Of a DNA stretch of 64,000 nucleotides, positions 23,561 to 33,870 are shown in pieces. Position numbers and translations under genes: made by a program. The notes under the pieces are model-generated. The model was not told the DNA's origin and searched no databases. It saw only the letters and a list, made by a program, of their open reading frames with translations. The stretch's first letter is position 1. Every line of letters starts with the position of its first letter. This DNA is from Mastigamoeba balamuthi (lineage: Eukaryota > Evosea > Mastigamoebida > Mastigamoebidae): contig CACRSC010000273.1 of NCBI GenBank assembly GCA_902651635.1, forward strand, positions 837,748-901,747. Direction: 5' to 3'.

Positions 23561-25000
23561 ATGGCGCTGCCCCCCGCAGCAGCCCAACCGGAGCGCAGCG
23601 CGTCCCCCGAGGCCAAGCGGCCCCGCGCCTCGGCCGGCCCGCCCTGCGCGGCCGCGGGCCCCTGCGCGGGCGCTGTGCGGCGGCCGCTCTCGCGGAGGTC
23701 GTGCGCGCTGGCGATGGCGCTGGCGTCGCACCCGCGGGCCGGGGCCGACAGCCCCGCGGGGGTCGTCTCGGCCGACGCGGACCTCACGCGGCGTGTCGCA
23801 CGGGCCGCCTTCGCCAACACCGTCTACATCGCCGGGGGCACCAAGGACATCAGCGCCATCGACCTCGGCGACCTCCTCCGCCCCGGCGCAGGCGGCCCTG
23901 CCGAGCGGTGCGTCCGTCGCCTGCCGTCGCTGCCCGTCGCCGGGAATATCTTCCACAGCCGCTGCGTGCCCGCGAGGGACCAGCGGGGGGGGGACAGCGG
24001 AATCAACTGATGGCTCTACGCACAAACAACCACAAAACAAACAGAAGTGTCCGCAAGTTCACGGGGCACTCGGAGCCGCTGGCCTTTGTGGCGCCGTACG
24101 GGCTCGGCAGTATCATCAGCGGCGGCATCGACAAGGTCGGCCTCCCCTGCCCCTGCCCCCCCGCCGCGCTTCAGCACGGCGAGGACACAGCAGCGATTGG
24201 CTGACAGGCGCCGCCAGGTCTTGAAGCTGTGGTGCGTGGAGAGCGGCCGCGAGGTGGTGTCCCTCGCGGGCCACGTCGGCGGGCTGACGTGGGGCTGCCC
24301 GCACGCCGGCGGCTCCGTCGCCGTCTCGTGCAGCGTCGACTCGACGGTGCGCACGTGGGACCTCGGCAGCGGCCGCTGCGACCGCGTCCTGCGCGGCCAC
24401 ACGCAGCCCGTCAACTGCGTCATCGGCGACGCTGGCGGCACGCAGCTCATCGCCAGCGCGTCGACCGACACGACGGTGCGCCTGTGGGACCCGCGGGCCT
24501 CCGAGGGGCAGTGCGTGCGCACCCTCGAGGGCCACACGGCCGACGTGCTCTCGCTGTCCAACTGCCCCGAGCGCCACGCGCCCCTCTGCATCGCGTCCGC
24601 GGGCGCCGACGGCTTCGTCAAGCTCTGGGACCTGCGGGCCATGTCGCACAGGCGCACCATGTCCGGGCACACGCTGGCCGTCCGCAAGGTCGTGGCCTGC
24701 GAGGGCCTCGCAGAGGGCGGCGACGGCTGGTCGCTCGTGTCGGCGTCGTTCGACACGGACGTCCGCGTGTGGGACCCGGAGCGCGGGGAGTGCGCCCGCG
24801 TGCTGTCGGGGCAGGAGGCGTGGCTGAGCTGGCTGCACGTGTACGAGGACAGCGCGGTCGTCGTGAGCAGCGCCATGGACGGGACGGTGGTCGCCTGGCA
24901 CGCGCCGACAGGGCAGCAGCTGTTCCACTTGCCGCGCGCACTGATGCACAGCCCCGTGGTTTCTGTATGCTCTCTCGACTCGACGTTCTATGCTCCGTGA
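23561..25000 (+). CDS. WD40-repeat beta-propeller protein
   Basis: The protein starts MALPPAAAQPERSASPEAKR. A disordered Pro/Ala/Arg-rich N terminus and the first part of the propeller end at about 23965. A small exon from about 24058 carries FTGHSEPLAFVAPYGLG and GGIDK. The last exon, from about 24211, runs VLKLWCVESGREVVSLAGH and on through the repeats STVRTWDLGSGRC, TTVRLWDPRASEG, GFVKLWDLRAM, DTDVRVWDPERGEC and GTVVAWHAPTG to the stop at 25000. The 24140-24210 intron joins ...GGIDK to VLKLW in frame, which recreates a normal WD strand. The repeats make a single propeller. WD40 proteins are scaffolds, and no ortholog can be named. The first splice (23966-24057) is the least certain. The gene shares its promoter region, including a heat-shock-like site, with the PPC receptor. 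Confidence 0.82.
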
Positions 25001-25036
25001 TAACCGCGGCCCCGGTCTCTAATACATGACAACTTA

Positions 25037-25057
25037 GAAAACTGAATTCTAGTTTTC
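25037..25057. repeat. Short inverted repeat after the WD40 gene
   Basis: GAAAACT and AGTTTTC form a 7-bp perfect stem around a 7-nt AT-rich loop, 37 nt past the WD40 stop. It may be a 3' UTR hairpin. No function can be claimed. Confidence 0.4.
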
Positions 25058-25204
25058 CACGTGGCCCTGTTGAGGTGCCTGGACTCCGCACCGCACGTCA
25101 CGGGTTGCGAAGCCATTCGCTTGAATACTTACAAACGGAACCCCTCCTGCAATCAGAGTGCCCAGTGCCATACAGAGGGATTCTACGGTCCTCCACAAAC
25201 GGTA

Positions 25205-28030
25205 ATGCAATCCACCGGGGTGTTGCTTCTCCTCGTTCTCGTCCTCGCTCCACCGGCGGTCCTCGGTGCGAGCAAGCGCTCACCACACTGGACCTACGGC
25301 TACGCGTACGAACTATCGCTGGGGTCCTACGTCTCTTGGCCCCACCTCGGCGTCGACTGGAGCAGAGGTTCCCCGCTCTGCCCCGCCACAGCCAATACCG
25401 ATCCCCGCACCCCCCTGTGGGGCCTCGAGCAGAGTACACTCTGGCGGCGTGGTTCCGCACGTACACGGTGCAGCACAGGGAGGTCGGCCTCGTGGGCGCT
25501 GCGAGGTGGGGCAACACGACGGGAGACGGTGCTCACGAGACGCAGTACAACGGCGGGATCGAGCTCAGGCGGCCTGCAGGCGGCGCTTCCGGTGGCACCC
25601 TGGTCTTCCTCGCAGGATCCGACTTCGAGGGGGCTGCGCGCACCATGACCGCCAGCGTCGTCCCCTTCCGCTGGTACCACGTCACAGGTGCTCACCCCAC
25701 CTGGCCTGCCATTCTGACGTCGAAGCCTGGGTTGCAGCTACGTTTGAGCCGCTGGGAGGCGGGACGGCAGCGCTGTACCTCGACGGGCGGCCAGCCGGCA
25801 GGTGGAGCGGCGTGGGGGTCGCCAGGGCGGATGACAGCCCTCTGGAGGTGGGACGGCTGGAGCTCGACATGAGCGACGACACGTGGGCAGGCCTCGTGGA
25901 TGATGTCGCCGTGTGGAACCGTTCGCTGGCAGCTGCAGAGGTGGCCGAGCTGTACAGCTCGTCGCCAGACGCACAGGGCCTGCGCCGCGGTCTCGCTTTG
26001 CTCAGCAGGGCGGACAGCGACACGCGCGAACACGCGGTCGACTGCAGCGGCCGTGGACTCTTGGGAACGCTGCAGCAGGGCGCTCTTCTGTACTCCGACT
26101 ACAGCACGCCGGTGTCCTACAGAGCTGACTGCATGGATGCACAGGGCGAGGCCACGTGCACCCCTCTGTCGCGATTGTCCGTCTGTGGAGACGGCGCTGC
26201 AACGGGTATCGAGCAGTGCGACGGCGGGCCCAACTGCACCGCGACATGCCAGTGCACGGAAGGGCACGAGCCATGGGAGTGGGGGTGCATCGAGAAGGGG
26301 GCGTGGTGCCACGAGGCCTTTGACCTACAGCACTACTTCATGCCGGGGTCTCAGGACTGCTGGCACTACCCTGTGGAGATGGGCAGGTTCCACAGCAAAG
26401 GTTGCACAATCAACGACATCGACGGCGCCATACGAGGGACAGTGCTGTCGTACTGCTCACAGTACTGCAGCCTCGAAAGGGACAACTCGACCGAGTACTG
26501 CTTCACACTCGCTGGTCGTTTCCACGCGCAGTACCCATTCTGACCCTGACCACAGCATACCAGAAATTCCAGAAGTTGATGGCTAGGGCTAGCTGCTCGT
26601 CTAATGGCTTCTTCTGGTGTCTTGACCATTGCATACCCGACGCAATCGACTGCAAACGTGCATTCTACATTGTCCACCGCTCTCCTATTGACGCCGGATC
26701 AGCGATGTGCGGCAACGGCGTGGTGGACAGCAATCTCGGAGAGGTCTGCGATCTGAACACGCTGGGGTCGCTGACCATTGGGGGGTGCTCTCCGGGATGC
26801 CGAGCACCAAACGTGGGGTACAGGTGCTATGACCAGGACACCCTCTGCAACTCCACCTGCGGCGACGGCGTGAAAGCCAACTCCGAGGAATGTGACGACG
26901 GAAACCGCAACAATGGCGATGGGTGCAACTCGGCGTGCTCCCTGGAGAGCGGCTTCGGATGTGCTCTCGCATCTGCCAAAGACATGGCCGTTCCGTGTGG
27001 GGACCCTCTGGTGGAGGAGTGCATCAGCAGCCCGTGCCACTGTCCGCTGTGCAAATCTCCGACCTCGCACGTTGTCGCTGTAGTCGGAAGCACTGTAGGC
27101 CCAGTGGCTGGCCTCGCAGTGGCATCGGCTCTGGCGACCATGCTCGTTAGGCGGAGAAGAGCGGCGCATGCTAAGCACCTGATGAGCGAGAAGCGTCCTT
27201 GGTCGTTCGAGATGGCGCTACGCCCTCCCCCTTCCTCTGTCAAGGGCGCCTTTATTCTCATCCCAGCGGGCAAGGAAGATGCCGACAAGGTGCTCGCCGC
27301 CTACATCAGGCACCCGGTTCCAGACATGGTGGTGGACACTGTCCACATCATCTACAGTCCCGCTAGAGAGACTCTGTTCGCAGCCAACATCGAGCAGCTC
27401 CAGGGGCGGGCGGACGACCCGTTCTTCGCGCCACAGTGGCTGAGCGAAGACAAGCTGATACAGAGAGCGTCGGTGATGGAGTACCTGAACGACCAGGTAG
27501 AGGCCTACAAGGACCCCGAGTTTCCCGACGTCGGGCTGCTACCCATGTGGCACGGGACCGCGGCAGGCAATGTGGACAGCATCTGCAGGACAGGTTTCGC
27601 CAACCTGGCCATCACGGACCAGGGCTACTTTGGTAAAGGCCTCTACACGGCCTACGAGGCCATCTACGCCTACGACGCGTACGCGAAGGCTGACGGCGTG
27701 CTCCTGCTGTGCTGGGTGTCGTTCTTTTCCGCCTTCCCCGTCATCGAGGGCGACATGCAGAAGCTGCTGGGAAAGGGCCACTACGGCAGCCACGACGCCC
27801 ATTTCATCCCCGTTGCTCCTGAGGTCCCGGGGAATGTTCGGGCGCAGACTGTGTTCTTACCGTGCGCGGACCCAAGAGGAGCTATTTACCACGAGATGGT
27901 GGTGTTCGAGGCCGCGCAGATACTGCCTCGCTATGTCGTCAAGCTACGCCCTGTTGGATCGCCGGACACAGTTGATTCACTGCCAAATCCAACACCATGT
28001 GCTTCTTCCGCGCGCTCGATGACAAGCTGA
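25205..28030 (+). CDS. Transmembrane receptor-like PARP: LamG + Cys-rich repeats + TM + ADP-ribosyltransferase
   Basis: Four exons (25205-25367, 25433-25687, 25738-26514, 26556-28030) give 889 residues in one consistent frame. A signal peptide (MQSTGVLLLLVLVLAPPAVL) is followed by a LamG/concanavalin-like domain (AWFRTYTV, RWYHVTATFE, AALYLDGR, GLVDDVAVWNRSL). Next are Cys-rich segments, including a DUF4215-type repeat (CGDGVKANSEECDDGNRNNG), then a membrane helix at about residues 571-594 (VVAVVGSTVGPVAGLAVASA) with an RRRR stop-transfer. The cytoplasmic part ends in a PARP catalytic fold: MWHGT (His731), GYFGKGLYTAYEA (Tyr762) and YHEMVVFEAAQILPRYVVKL (Glu845). The H-Y-E triad is complete, so NAD-dependent ADP-ribosyl transfer is expected. 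The protein looks like a single-pass receptor that couples a surface ligand to ADP-ribosylation. I know no such architecture. A diverged paralog lies tail-to-tail 128 bp away. Confidence 0.85.
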
Positions 28031-28157
28031 CAACCGTACATACCGAGAGTAGTTGACAGGCAATCCATTTGAAGCTGCAATTAAATACAGGACTTGGTAT
28101 GGTCTCTTACGAAATACGGAGAATAGGACCGAGCTCAAGGCACCATTGCTGCTCAAT

Positions 28158-31143
28158 TTACTGAAAGGGCACCGAACGCATTTCCACCCCGCAGCCCAGT
28201 CTAATGCAGAGAGAGTCTGTGTCGCGCCGTTCCTGGCTCAAGACTGTGGTCCCCTCAGTGCGAATTCGACTCTGCACCATGTCGCGCTCAGCATCTCTCG
28301 ATCCACGAACTACCGACTGGTCCAGAATGGTCGGAGATGAGGAGCGCACCACGAGGTATGGCTGGGGCCACAAGACAGTGTTGCATGGAGACATCGGCAG
28401 GGCAGGCTGCAGGGTGACAACATACCTCGGCAGGCACTGTGAAGCCTCAAACACAACAATATCGTGAAACACCGCCTCGGAGAGGTCGCTGACTGGGACA
28501 ACGTTCCTCTTTCCACGCACGTCGATCACCCTCAGGGGCACAAAATGCGCGTCGTAGTTGGCGAAGTTCCCCTTGCCGGTGAGCTTCTTCACGTCGCCAT
28601 CCACCACTGGATACGCTGAGTAGAACGAGACCCAGCACGCGAGAAGCGCCCCGTTGTCGCACTTTGCGTATGCGCGCAGCGCCTCAAATGACGAGTACAT
28701 CCCCCGGCCGAAGTCCCATTCATCTGGCGATTCTGCAACTCGCCCGCTCTTGAGAACGCTCTTCAGCTTGTCGGTACGGTGCCACGCCGGAAGTAACTTT
28801 ACATTAGGGAAGTCGGCGTCGCCATACTCCCTGGTGATGTCCTTGAGCCTCTCGCAGCACGCCGCCCTTGCGACAATGCTACCATCCTTGGACCACTTTG
28901 GGTGGAATGCTGCGCTCTCTGATCTGCTCTGCAACTGGTGCGCTTCTGCCGCGAACATCCTTTCGAGCGCTGGGTTGAAGACGACCTCCACCTTCGCCAC
29001 GTCCATGCCAGGAACGGGATATCGCATGTACCAATTCACTGCTCTGCGAGTATCCACCTCGCCAGCACTAAGCAGCCAGTAACTGGAATCAGATTTCGAT
29101 CCTCGACTCGGTGGCACTAGAGACCTCTCGATGCTCCACGAATGCTCCAAAGAGATGTCCGTCGTGCCTTCGCACTTCGTGCGCCTCCAGTTATAGTAGC
29201 AGAGAGCCGTTGCAACACCGAAGACTGTAACAGCCGCGACCACGAGCCCCACCACGAGCCCTCTAGCACTCTTAGTTTCTCTGCACACAGTGCAATGACA
29301 GACGCTCTTGCACGATACCAGGTCGCACGAAACATTGCTCTCGGCGTATTTCGGCTCCAATCTTCGGAACTCGCACTCGTACCCGCTCTCCAATGTGGTG
29401 CAGTTGTGGCTACATCCATCATCATCTTCTGTGTTGCCATCGTCACAGACCTCTGTGTTTGCCACGATGCCATCGCCACACAGAGTGATGTAGCCAGATT
29501 GTGTCGATTTCCATCCCGGATTCAACTTGCCACACGATGGGTCACAGTGCCCACTGCTGACAGAGAGAGGGTCATCTGAGTCGCAGACCTCTCCCGGGTC
29601 AACAACGTTGTTTCCACAAAAGGCTGATGACTGTTCTCAGTGGCCGGATCAAACGAAGAGAACTCGCACGTCTGCAATCGGCGGCACTTGAGAGACACTG
29701 TCCAGTGCACCAAACATAGCTGCGGTGGGATGCTTCGCAATCCCTTCTGCTATACAGGCGCATGAAGTCGTCAGCTGGTGGGACTGAGATGGAAAGTCTG
29801 CATCAGACTCGGTTCAATCAAACTGCGAGAGAGAGAGAGAGAGAGAACCTATGAGGGTGAAGCAAGTTTGTCTGGGACAGCTCCGAGGACACAGCTCAAA
29901 CGCGATGTCCAAGTTAGCAGTAGGGACGTCGAGAATTGAGCAGCCGGATTTCTCGAGGCAGTCTGCGACGGTTTGATAACACCTGCAGTCGGAGCAGCCA
30001 CCAACAGGAAGCCTGCACCCCAGAAGCCTATTGTCGCCAGTGGCATTCGTCCACAAAGCCAAGTCTTCCATATCTACCTCGCATTTAGCCGCGTTTGAGT
30101 CGCACCCGAAGTCTCGCGGCATGGTCCCCGGCTCGCACATGCACTGCTGGGTGCAGCCAGGCCCACCGTCGCACTGCTCATCTCCAGTGACCACACCGTC
30201 TCCGCACACAGAGAGCCTCGAGTAGGGCCCACACGTCGAGGGTGCGGAGGAGCAGCTGAGACAGTCGGCCTTGTACGAGAAGGGCACGGAGAAGACAGGG
30301 TTGGCGTCGCTGCCGTACACGAGCTTTCCATGGTTCCCTCTGCCGCTCTTGTCGATGGCGTGCGTCGAGTTGTCGCCGTCGGCGTTGAAGTGGAGGAGGA
30401 GATCTGGGAAGTCTCTGGCCTGCGCCCCTTTGAACACAGCGCTGACCTCGGCGGGCGACAGCTCGTGCTGCCACGCGCTGATGTCGTCCATCTGCCCTGT
30501 CAGCCCGTTGTGCGTCCCGGTCTCCTTGAGCAGGCCAACGTACAACGGCAGTGTCCTCGGCTTGCCCGCTGGCCCTGTCACTTTCTGGTCGGCAAGCACC
30601 CCGTCCACGTAGAGCCGCGCTCTGCCGCCATCAGCGGGGCTCCACGTGCCTGCCGGTGCTTGAGCACAGTGTACTGCCCGGAGGGAGTCTGGCCTCACCA
30701 AGGGCGTGGTGCCACTGGAAGAGGGGGATGGTGGTGTTGGAGTAGAGGCTGTGCCAGCGGCCGTTGGACTGCCCCTCGAAGTTGATGCGCCTGTAGGTGA
30801 CCTGCAGGATGCCGAGGTCGTCGGCCCAGCAGCTGTCGTGCGCAGACCCCACGATGCCGAAGTGTATCGTGTTGGTCGAGTACAGCTTGAACCACGCCCC
30901 CATCGACCACTCTGCGCTCCCCACGCTCCCAAGTCGGGCGTGGCTGTGAGGGCACTGCGGGGATCGAGGGCGGCCGGGAGCACAGGCACCTCGCGACCAG
31001 TTGACGACGCTGGTGGGCACCACGATGTGCGTGCCGAAGCGCAGGTCGTACGAGTAGCCCCGCGTGGGCACACAGCCCTCGGGAACGCTGGCGGACCCCA
31101 GCACGCCAAGCTTGAGGATCACCGCCCAGAGACCCAGCCGCAT
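28158..31143 (-). CDS. Second transmembrane PARP-like receptor, altered catalytic residues
   Basis: This is a paralog of the gene at 25205-28030 on the opposite strand. It begins MRLGLWAVILKLGVLGSASV (signal peptide). The LamG domain (MGAWFKLYSTN, WHHALAPAGTW, RLYVDGVL, GQMDDISAWQHELS) and Cys-rich region (LSVCGDGVVTGDEQCDGG, CGDGIVANTEVCDDGN) precede a helix (GLVVGLVVAAVTVFGVATAL). The cytoplasmic domain has LLPAWHRTD, FGRGMYSSFEALRAYA and FHDIVVFEASQCLPRYVVTL. The PARP His and Tyr are kept, but the Gly after His is Arg and the catalytic Glu is Asp. Exons 30699-31143 and 29849-30658 are clear; the 40-nt intron between them and the next donor match copy 1 in position and phase. The joins in 29640-29848 are unresolved, and a real frameshift there is possible. 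The C-terminal tail is longer than in copy 1. Confidence 0.78.
29828..29846. repeat. GA/CT microsatellite in intron
   Basis: About nine GA units (plus strand) form a CT-rich stretch just inside the donor of an intron of PARP receptor copy 2. The tract is intronic. Confidence 0.7.
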
Positions 31144-31339
31144 TGGGGTTGTCCGAAGCGTACGAACTGAAAATGGGAGGTGAAAGATATCTTTGTGGGG
31201 TTCGCGGGCCATACAGACAACCGGAGGTGAGGCAGACCAGCTCGCAATCAGCGACGGCACGCGGAAAGGCCTCGTATGACGTAGCAGTGCAGGATAAAGT
31301 GCTCTGTGTCGTCCTCGCTTTCCCATAGACATTCACCGA

Positions 31340-31363
31340 CCCCCCCCCCCCCCCTTTCCCCCC
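31340..31363. repeat. Poly-C tract
   Basis: Fifteen consecutive C are followed by TTT and six more C, between PARP receptor copy 2 and the next gene. Homopolymer length here may be unreliable. The surrounding 31144-31499 holds nothing else I can support. Confidence 0.6.
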
Positions 31364-31499
31364 GCTTGGCACTTGTTCGATGGCACACAGTACGCCGACC
31401 TCCGTCGATTCTGATCTTGTTGCAACTGGGCCCACACATCCACAAAGCCAGGACATATGTGCCCGCCCGGTGGCTCTCTCGGATGGTGCAGCGTTTGAT

Positions 31500-32389
31500 T
31501 CACTCCACGTCGACGTCGGTGATGTGCTCGCCAGAGGCCAGCTCGGGGTGCTCCCAGGCGTAAATCGTGGCGTTGGCAGTGTACGCCCACAGGACGTCTG
31601 TGCCATCATCCCTGGTGCAGAGGTCGATTCCGGCGACAGGCGAGTCCACGCGGAGCACTCCCTTCTTGACGTTCCTCCTCTTGTCCTGGTCCCACACGCC
31701 GCAACTCACCTGCTCAGGGTCGTCAGTCAACCACAGGGCACGCGAATCCTGGGCAGTAGCGTGCCTCAGTGTCGACGGAGCTGACGAAGATGACGGACGG
31801 GTCCGCCCTGGACACGACGATGTCCGAGATCTGGCGGCGGCCGTCAGAATGCGAGGCAGAGGCGCAATTGAACTGGGCAACTGCTACTCACGTCGCACTT
31901 GGTGGCGCCGCCCCACGCGTGGGCCAGCGACCCGCTGCGCGACATGTCGAGCGCCTGGACGCTCCTGTCCGAGCACCCCGCGAGCACGCACCCCATCGCG
32001 CCCGAGAGCCCACCGGCGCCGATCGCCCACTCGAGCGCCACGACGCGGCCGCTGGTGACTGCGCACCTCTGCGCGCACCCGGGGCCCCTNGACGTGGAGG
32101 GCGTGCGGGCGAGCGACTGGACGCTCGAGGCAGAGGGCGGGAGGGCGGGCGTGGCGGCGACGCGGAAGGAGGCGGGGGGGCAGAGGTCGACGGCGCGGAG
32201 GGCGGCGGCCGAGGCGACGAGGCAGCGGCGCGGGTGGGCGGGCGAGGGCAGCGCGACGACGCGGGGCGCAGAGGGCCACGTGCAGACAGACGCGCGGCCA
32301 GAGGGCGTGTCCCAGCGGTGGGGCGCACGCAGCTCGACGAGGGAGGCCACGGCGGTGGCGTGCAGGGAGAGGACAGGCCGCGCCCACAT
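31500..32389 (-). CDS. WD-repeat protein, short
   Basis: The first ATG is at 32389 (MWARPVLSLHATAVASLV). The protein reads through VVALEWAIGAGG and VLAGCSDRSVQALDMSRSG, a WD strand pattern, to KCD. A GTGAGT donor there leads to an acceptor before ISDIVVSRADPSV. A second very short intron near 31760-31800 gives VFVSS joined to DSRALWLTDDPEQVSCGVWD, then the end AYTANATIYAWEHPE. About 260-280 residues suggests one small beta-propeller. One undetermined base at 32090 falls in a codon of the first exon. Likeness to PEX7 or Nup43 was considered but no signature supports either. The second intron would be unusually short (28-37 nt), so that joint is uncertain. Confidence 0.62.
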
Positions 32390-32639
32390 CGCAAGTCCAC
32401 AGAGCACACAGCGCCAACAGTTCTGACGCGATACCCCCAGCCAGAATCTCCGCTTGATATCTGCGGGCTGTGTGTGGGAAAAGGACGACTTGCCACTGCT
32501 ACTGACAGTCTGTGGCCTCTGTTATGTGACTCTCCCAGACAGATCTTCACTACCTGCATCCACTCCCACATTCTGCCATCATGGGTGGACCGCTGGGGTC
32601 ATGGTAGCCAGTGACGCATGTGTGTAGCAGAGTGTAACG

Positions 32640-33870
32640 CACCCCGGCATAGTAGCGGGATCGCTAAGTGTAATGGCTCTGCCCTGATGCTACCCACTCA
32701 AATCAATTGATCACTATGAAACATCAAAAGGGCATGCATTTAAATTTATCTTAATTAGAATGAGCACTGGATCATGAGTATGGCACAATTTGACAGTTCA
32801 AAGCTCTCTTTAATACCAAGGAAAAAGCAGTACCACAGCAGAAACATGGACTTGTGGTGAGGGTCAGAGGCAACAGCAGACATGAAGAGAGGAAGACAGA
32901 AGAGCAAGAGAGATGAATAAGAGGGGAAATAGCAGTTTTTGCAGTTTTGCAGTACCCATATTGGTTCAGGTTTCCTCAATATCAGCAGTTCAATGTGGGT
33001 ACCTGGAAAAGTAAAGCTCCTATTTCTAAACTTCTTTCACACTGTTACTTCTTACCACCTGTGCTGTGCTTTGTGTCCTGCCATTCCTAGCAACTTGTAC
33101 TTCTTTAATGAGGTTTCCAAAGAGCTTGAACAGCCTTTGGGCACTGGCCCTACAGGACCACTGGTGCAGATGGCATCTGAGTTTAACCCTGAGGTTCAGG
33201 GTTCAGCTCTGGATTATGAAAGTGTTTGTAGCATAGTATCAGAGTGTAATAACACCCTGGACCTTCTGAAGAAAGGCCGTTGGGGCCCATTACAGCTGGA
33301 ATGGAGTGAAGCAGTGCCTGCCTCAAGCTCCTTGTCAGTGAGTTTCTTGCACCAGCAGTGCCTGAGGCATCCTCTGCTGATGTTGTTCCACCTCCGCCTG
33401 CCAAGCACACCAAGCAAGATCCTAATGCACCTGTCATGGCCCATGCCACCTCCCTCGTGGCCCGTGCCACTTCCTCACTGCCATTTCACTGACAGGCTGA
33501 TTCACTTTGTATGCACACATCAGACAAAACAGTTCGTTATTCCATTCCTCATTATACAGTTCCCTACACCTGAGGTCGGCCTGGGCCCGTGCATCAAGGA
33601 ATACAAGCCGAAGTTCAACATTGGCAGGCATTGTGGACGGCAAGCCCAAGTTCAACCCGGGATGGGTGCACTCTCCACAACTGCACCATCAACTTCCCGA
33701 AGTGACACGTCACTTTGCCCCTGGAAACACACGTCATTCTGCCCCGATAAACCTTACACAAGAGTGATGTCACTTTGGCCCGTTATGAAGATATTGCGTG
33801 GATTGCCTAATGAGCGTCTGGCTCACTTCACATACTTTTTTTCCACTAGACATCCTTCGGCGGTTTGTGA
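32640..33870. other. AT-richer, CpG-depleted island of unknown origin
   Basis: From about 32660 to 33240 I find no CG dinucleotide at all, and only a handful up to about 33600, in a contig where CG is otherwise everywhere. TG and CA are frequent and AT content is far higher. The longest open frame (32939-33880, plus, about 313 codons) resembles nothing I know, and opposite-strand frames are short. It could be an old mobile-element insertion decayed by cytosine methylation, or a foreign or chimeric segment. No terminal repeats, target-site duplication or transposase motif could be identified, so no family is named. The flanks 32390-32640 and 33870-34189 return to GC-rich DNA without a supported gene. 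Confidence 0.6.
33607..33782 (+). repeat. Short degenerate direct repeats at the right edge of the island
   Basis: Two near-copies of AAGCC(G/C)AAGTTCAAC are spaced about 35 bp apart. Three near-copies of GTCACTTTGCCCC (variants GTCATTCTGCCCC and GTCACTTTGGCCC) follow within about 80 bp. They occur where CpG content starts to recover. They may be remnants of an element's end or of a local duplication. Confidence 0.4.

Noticed and set aside
31500-32389. Naming the short WD protein PEX7 or Nup43.
   Set aside because: Only generic WD strands are seen; no family-specific signature supports either name.
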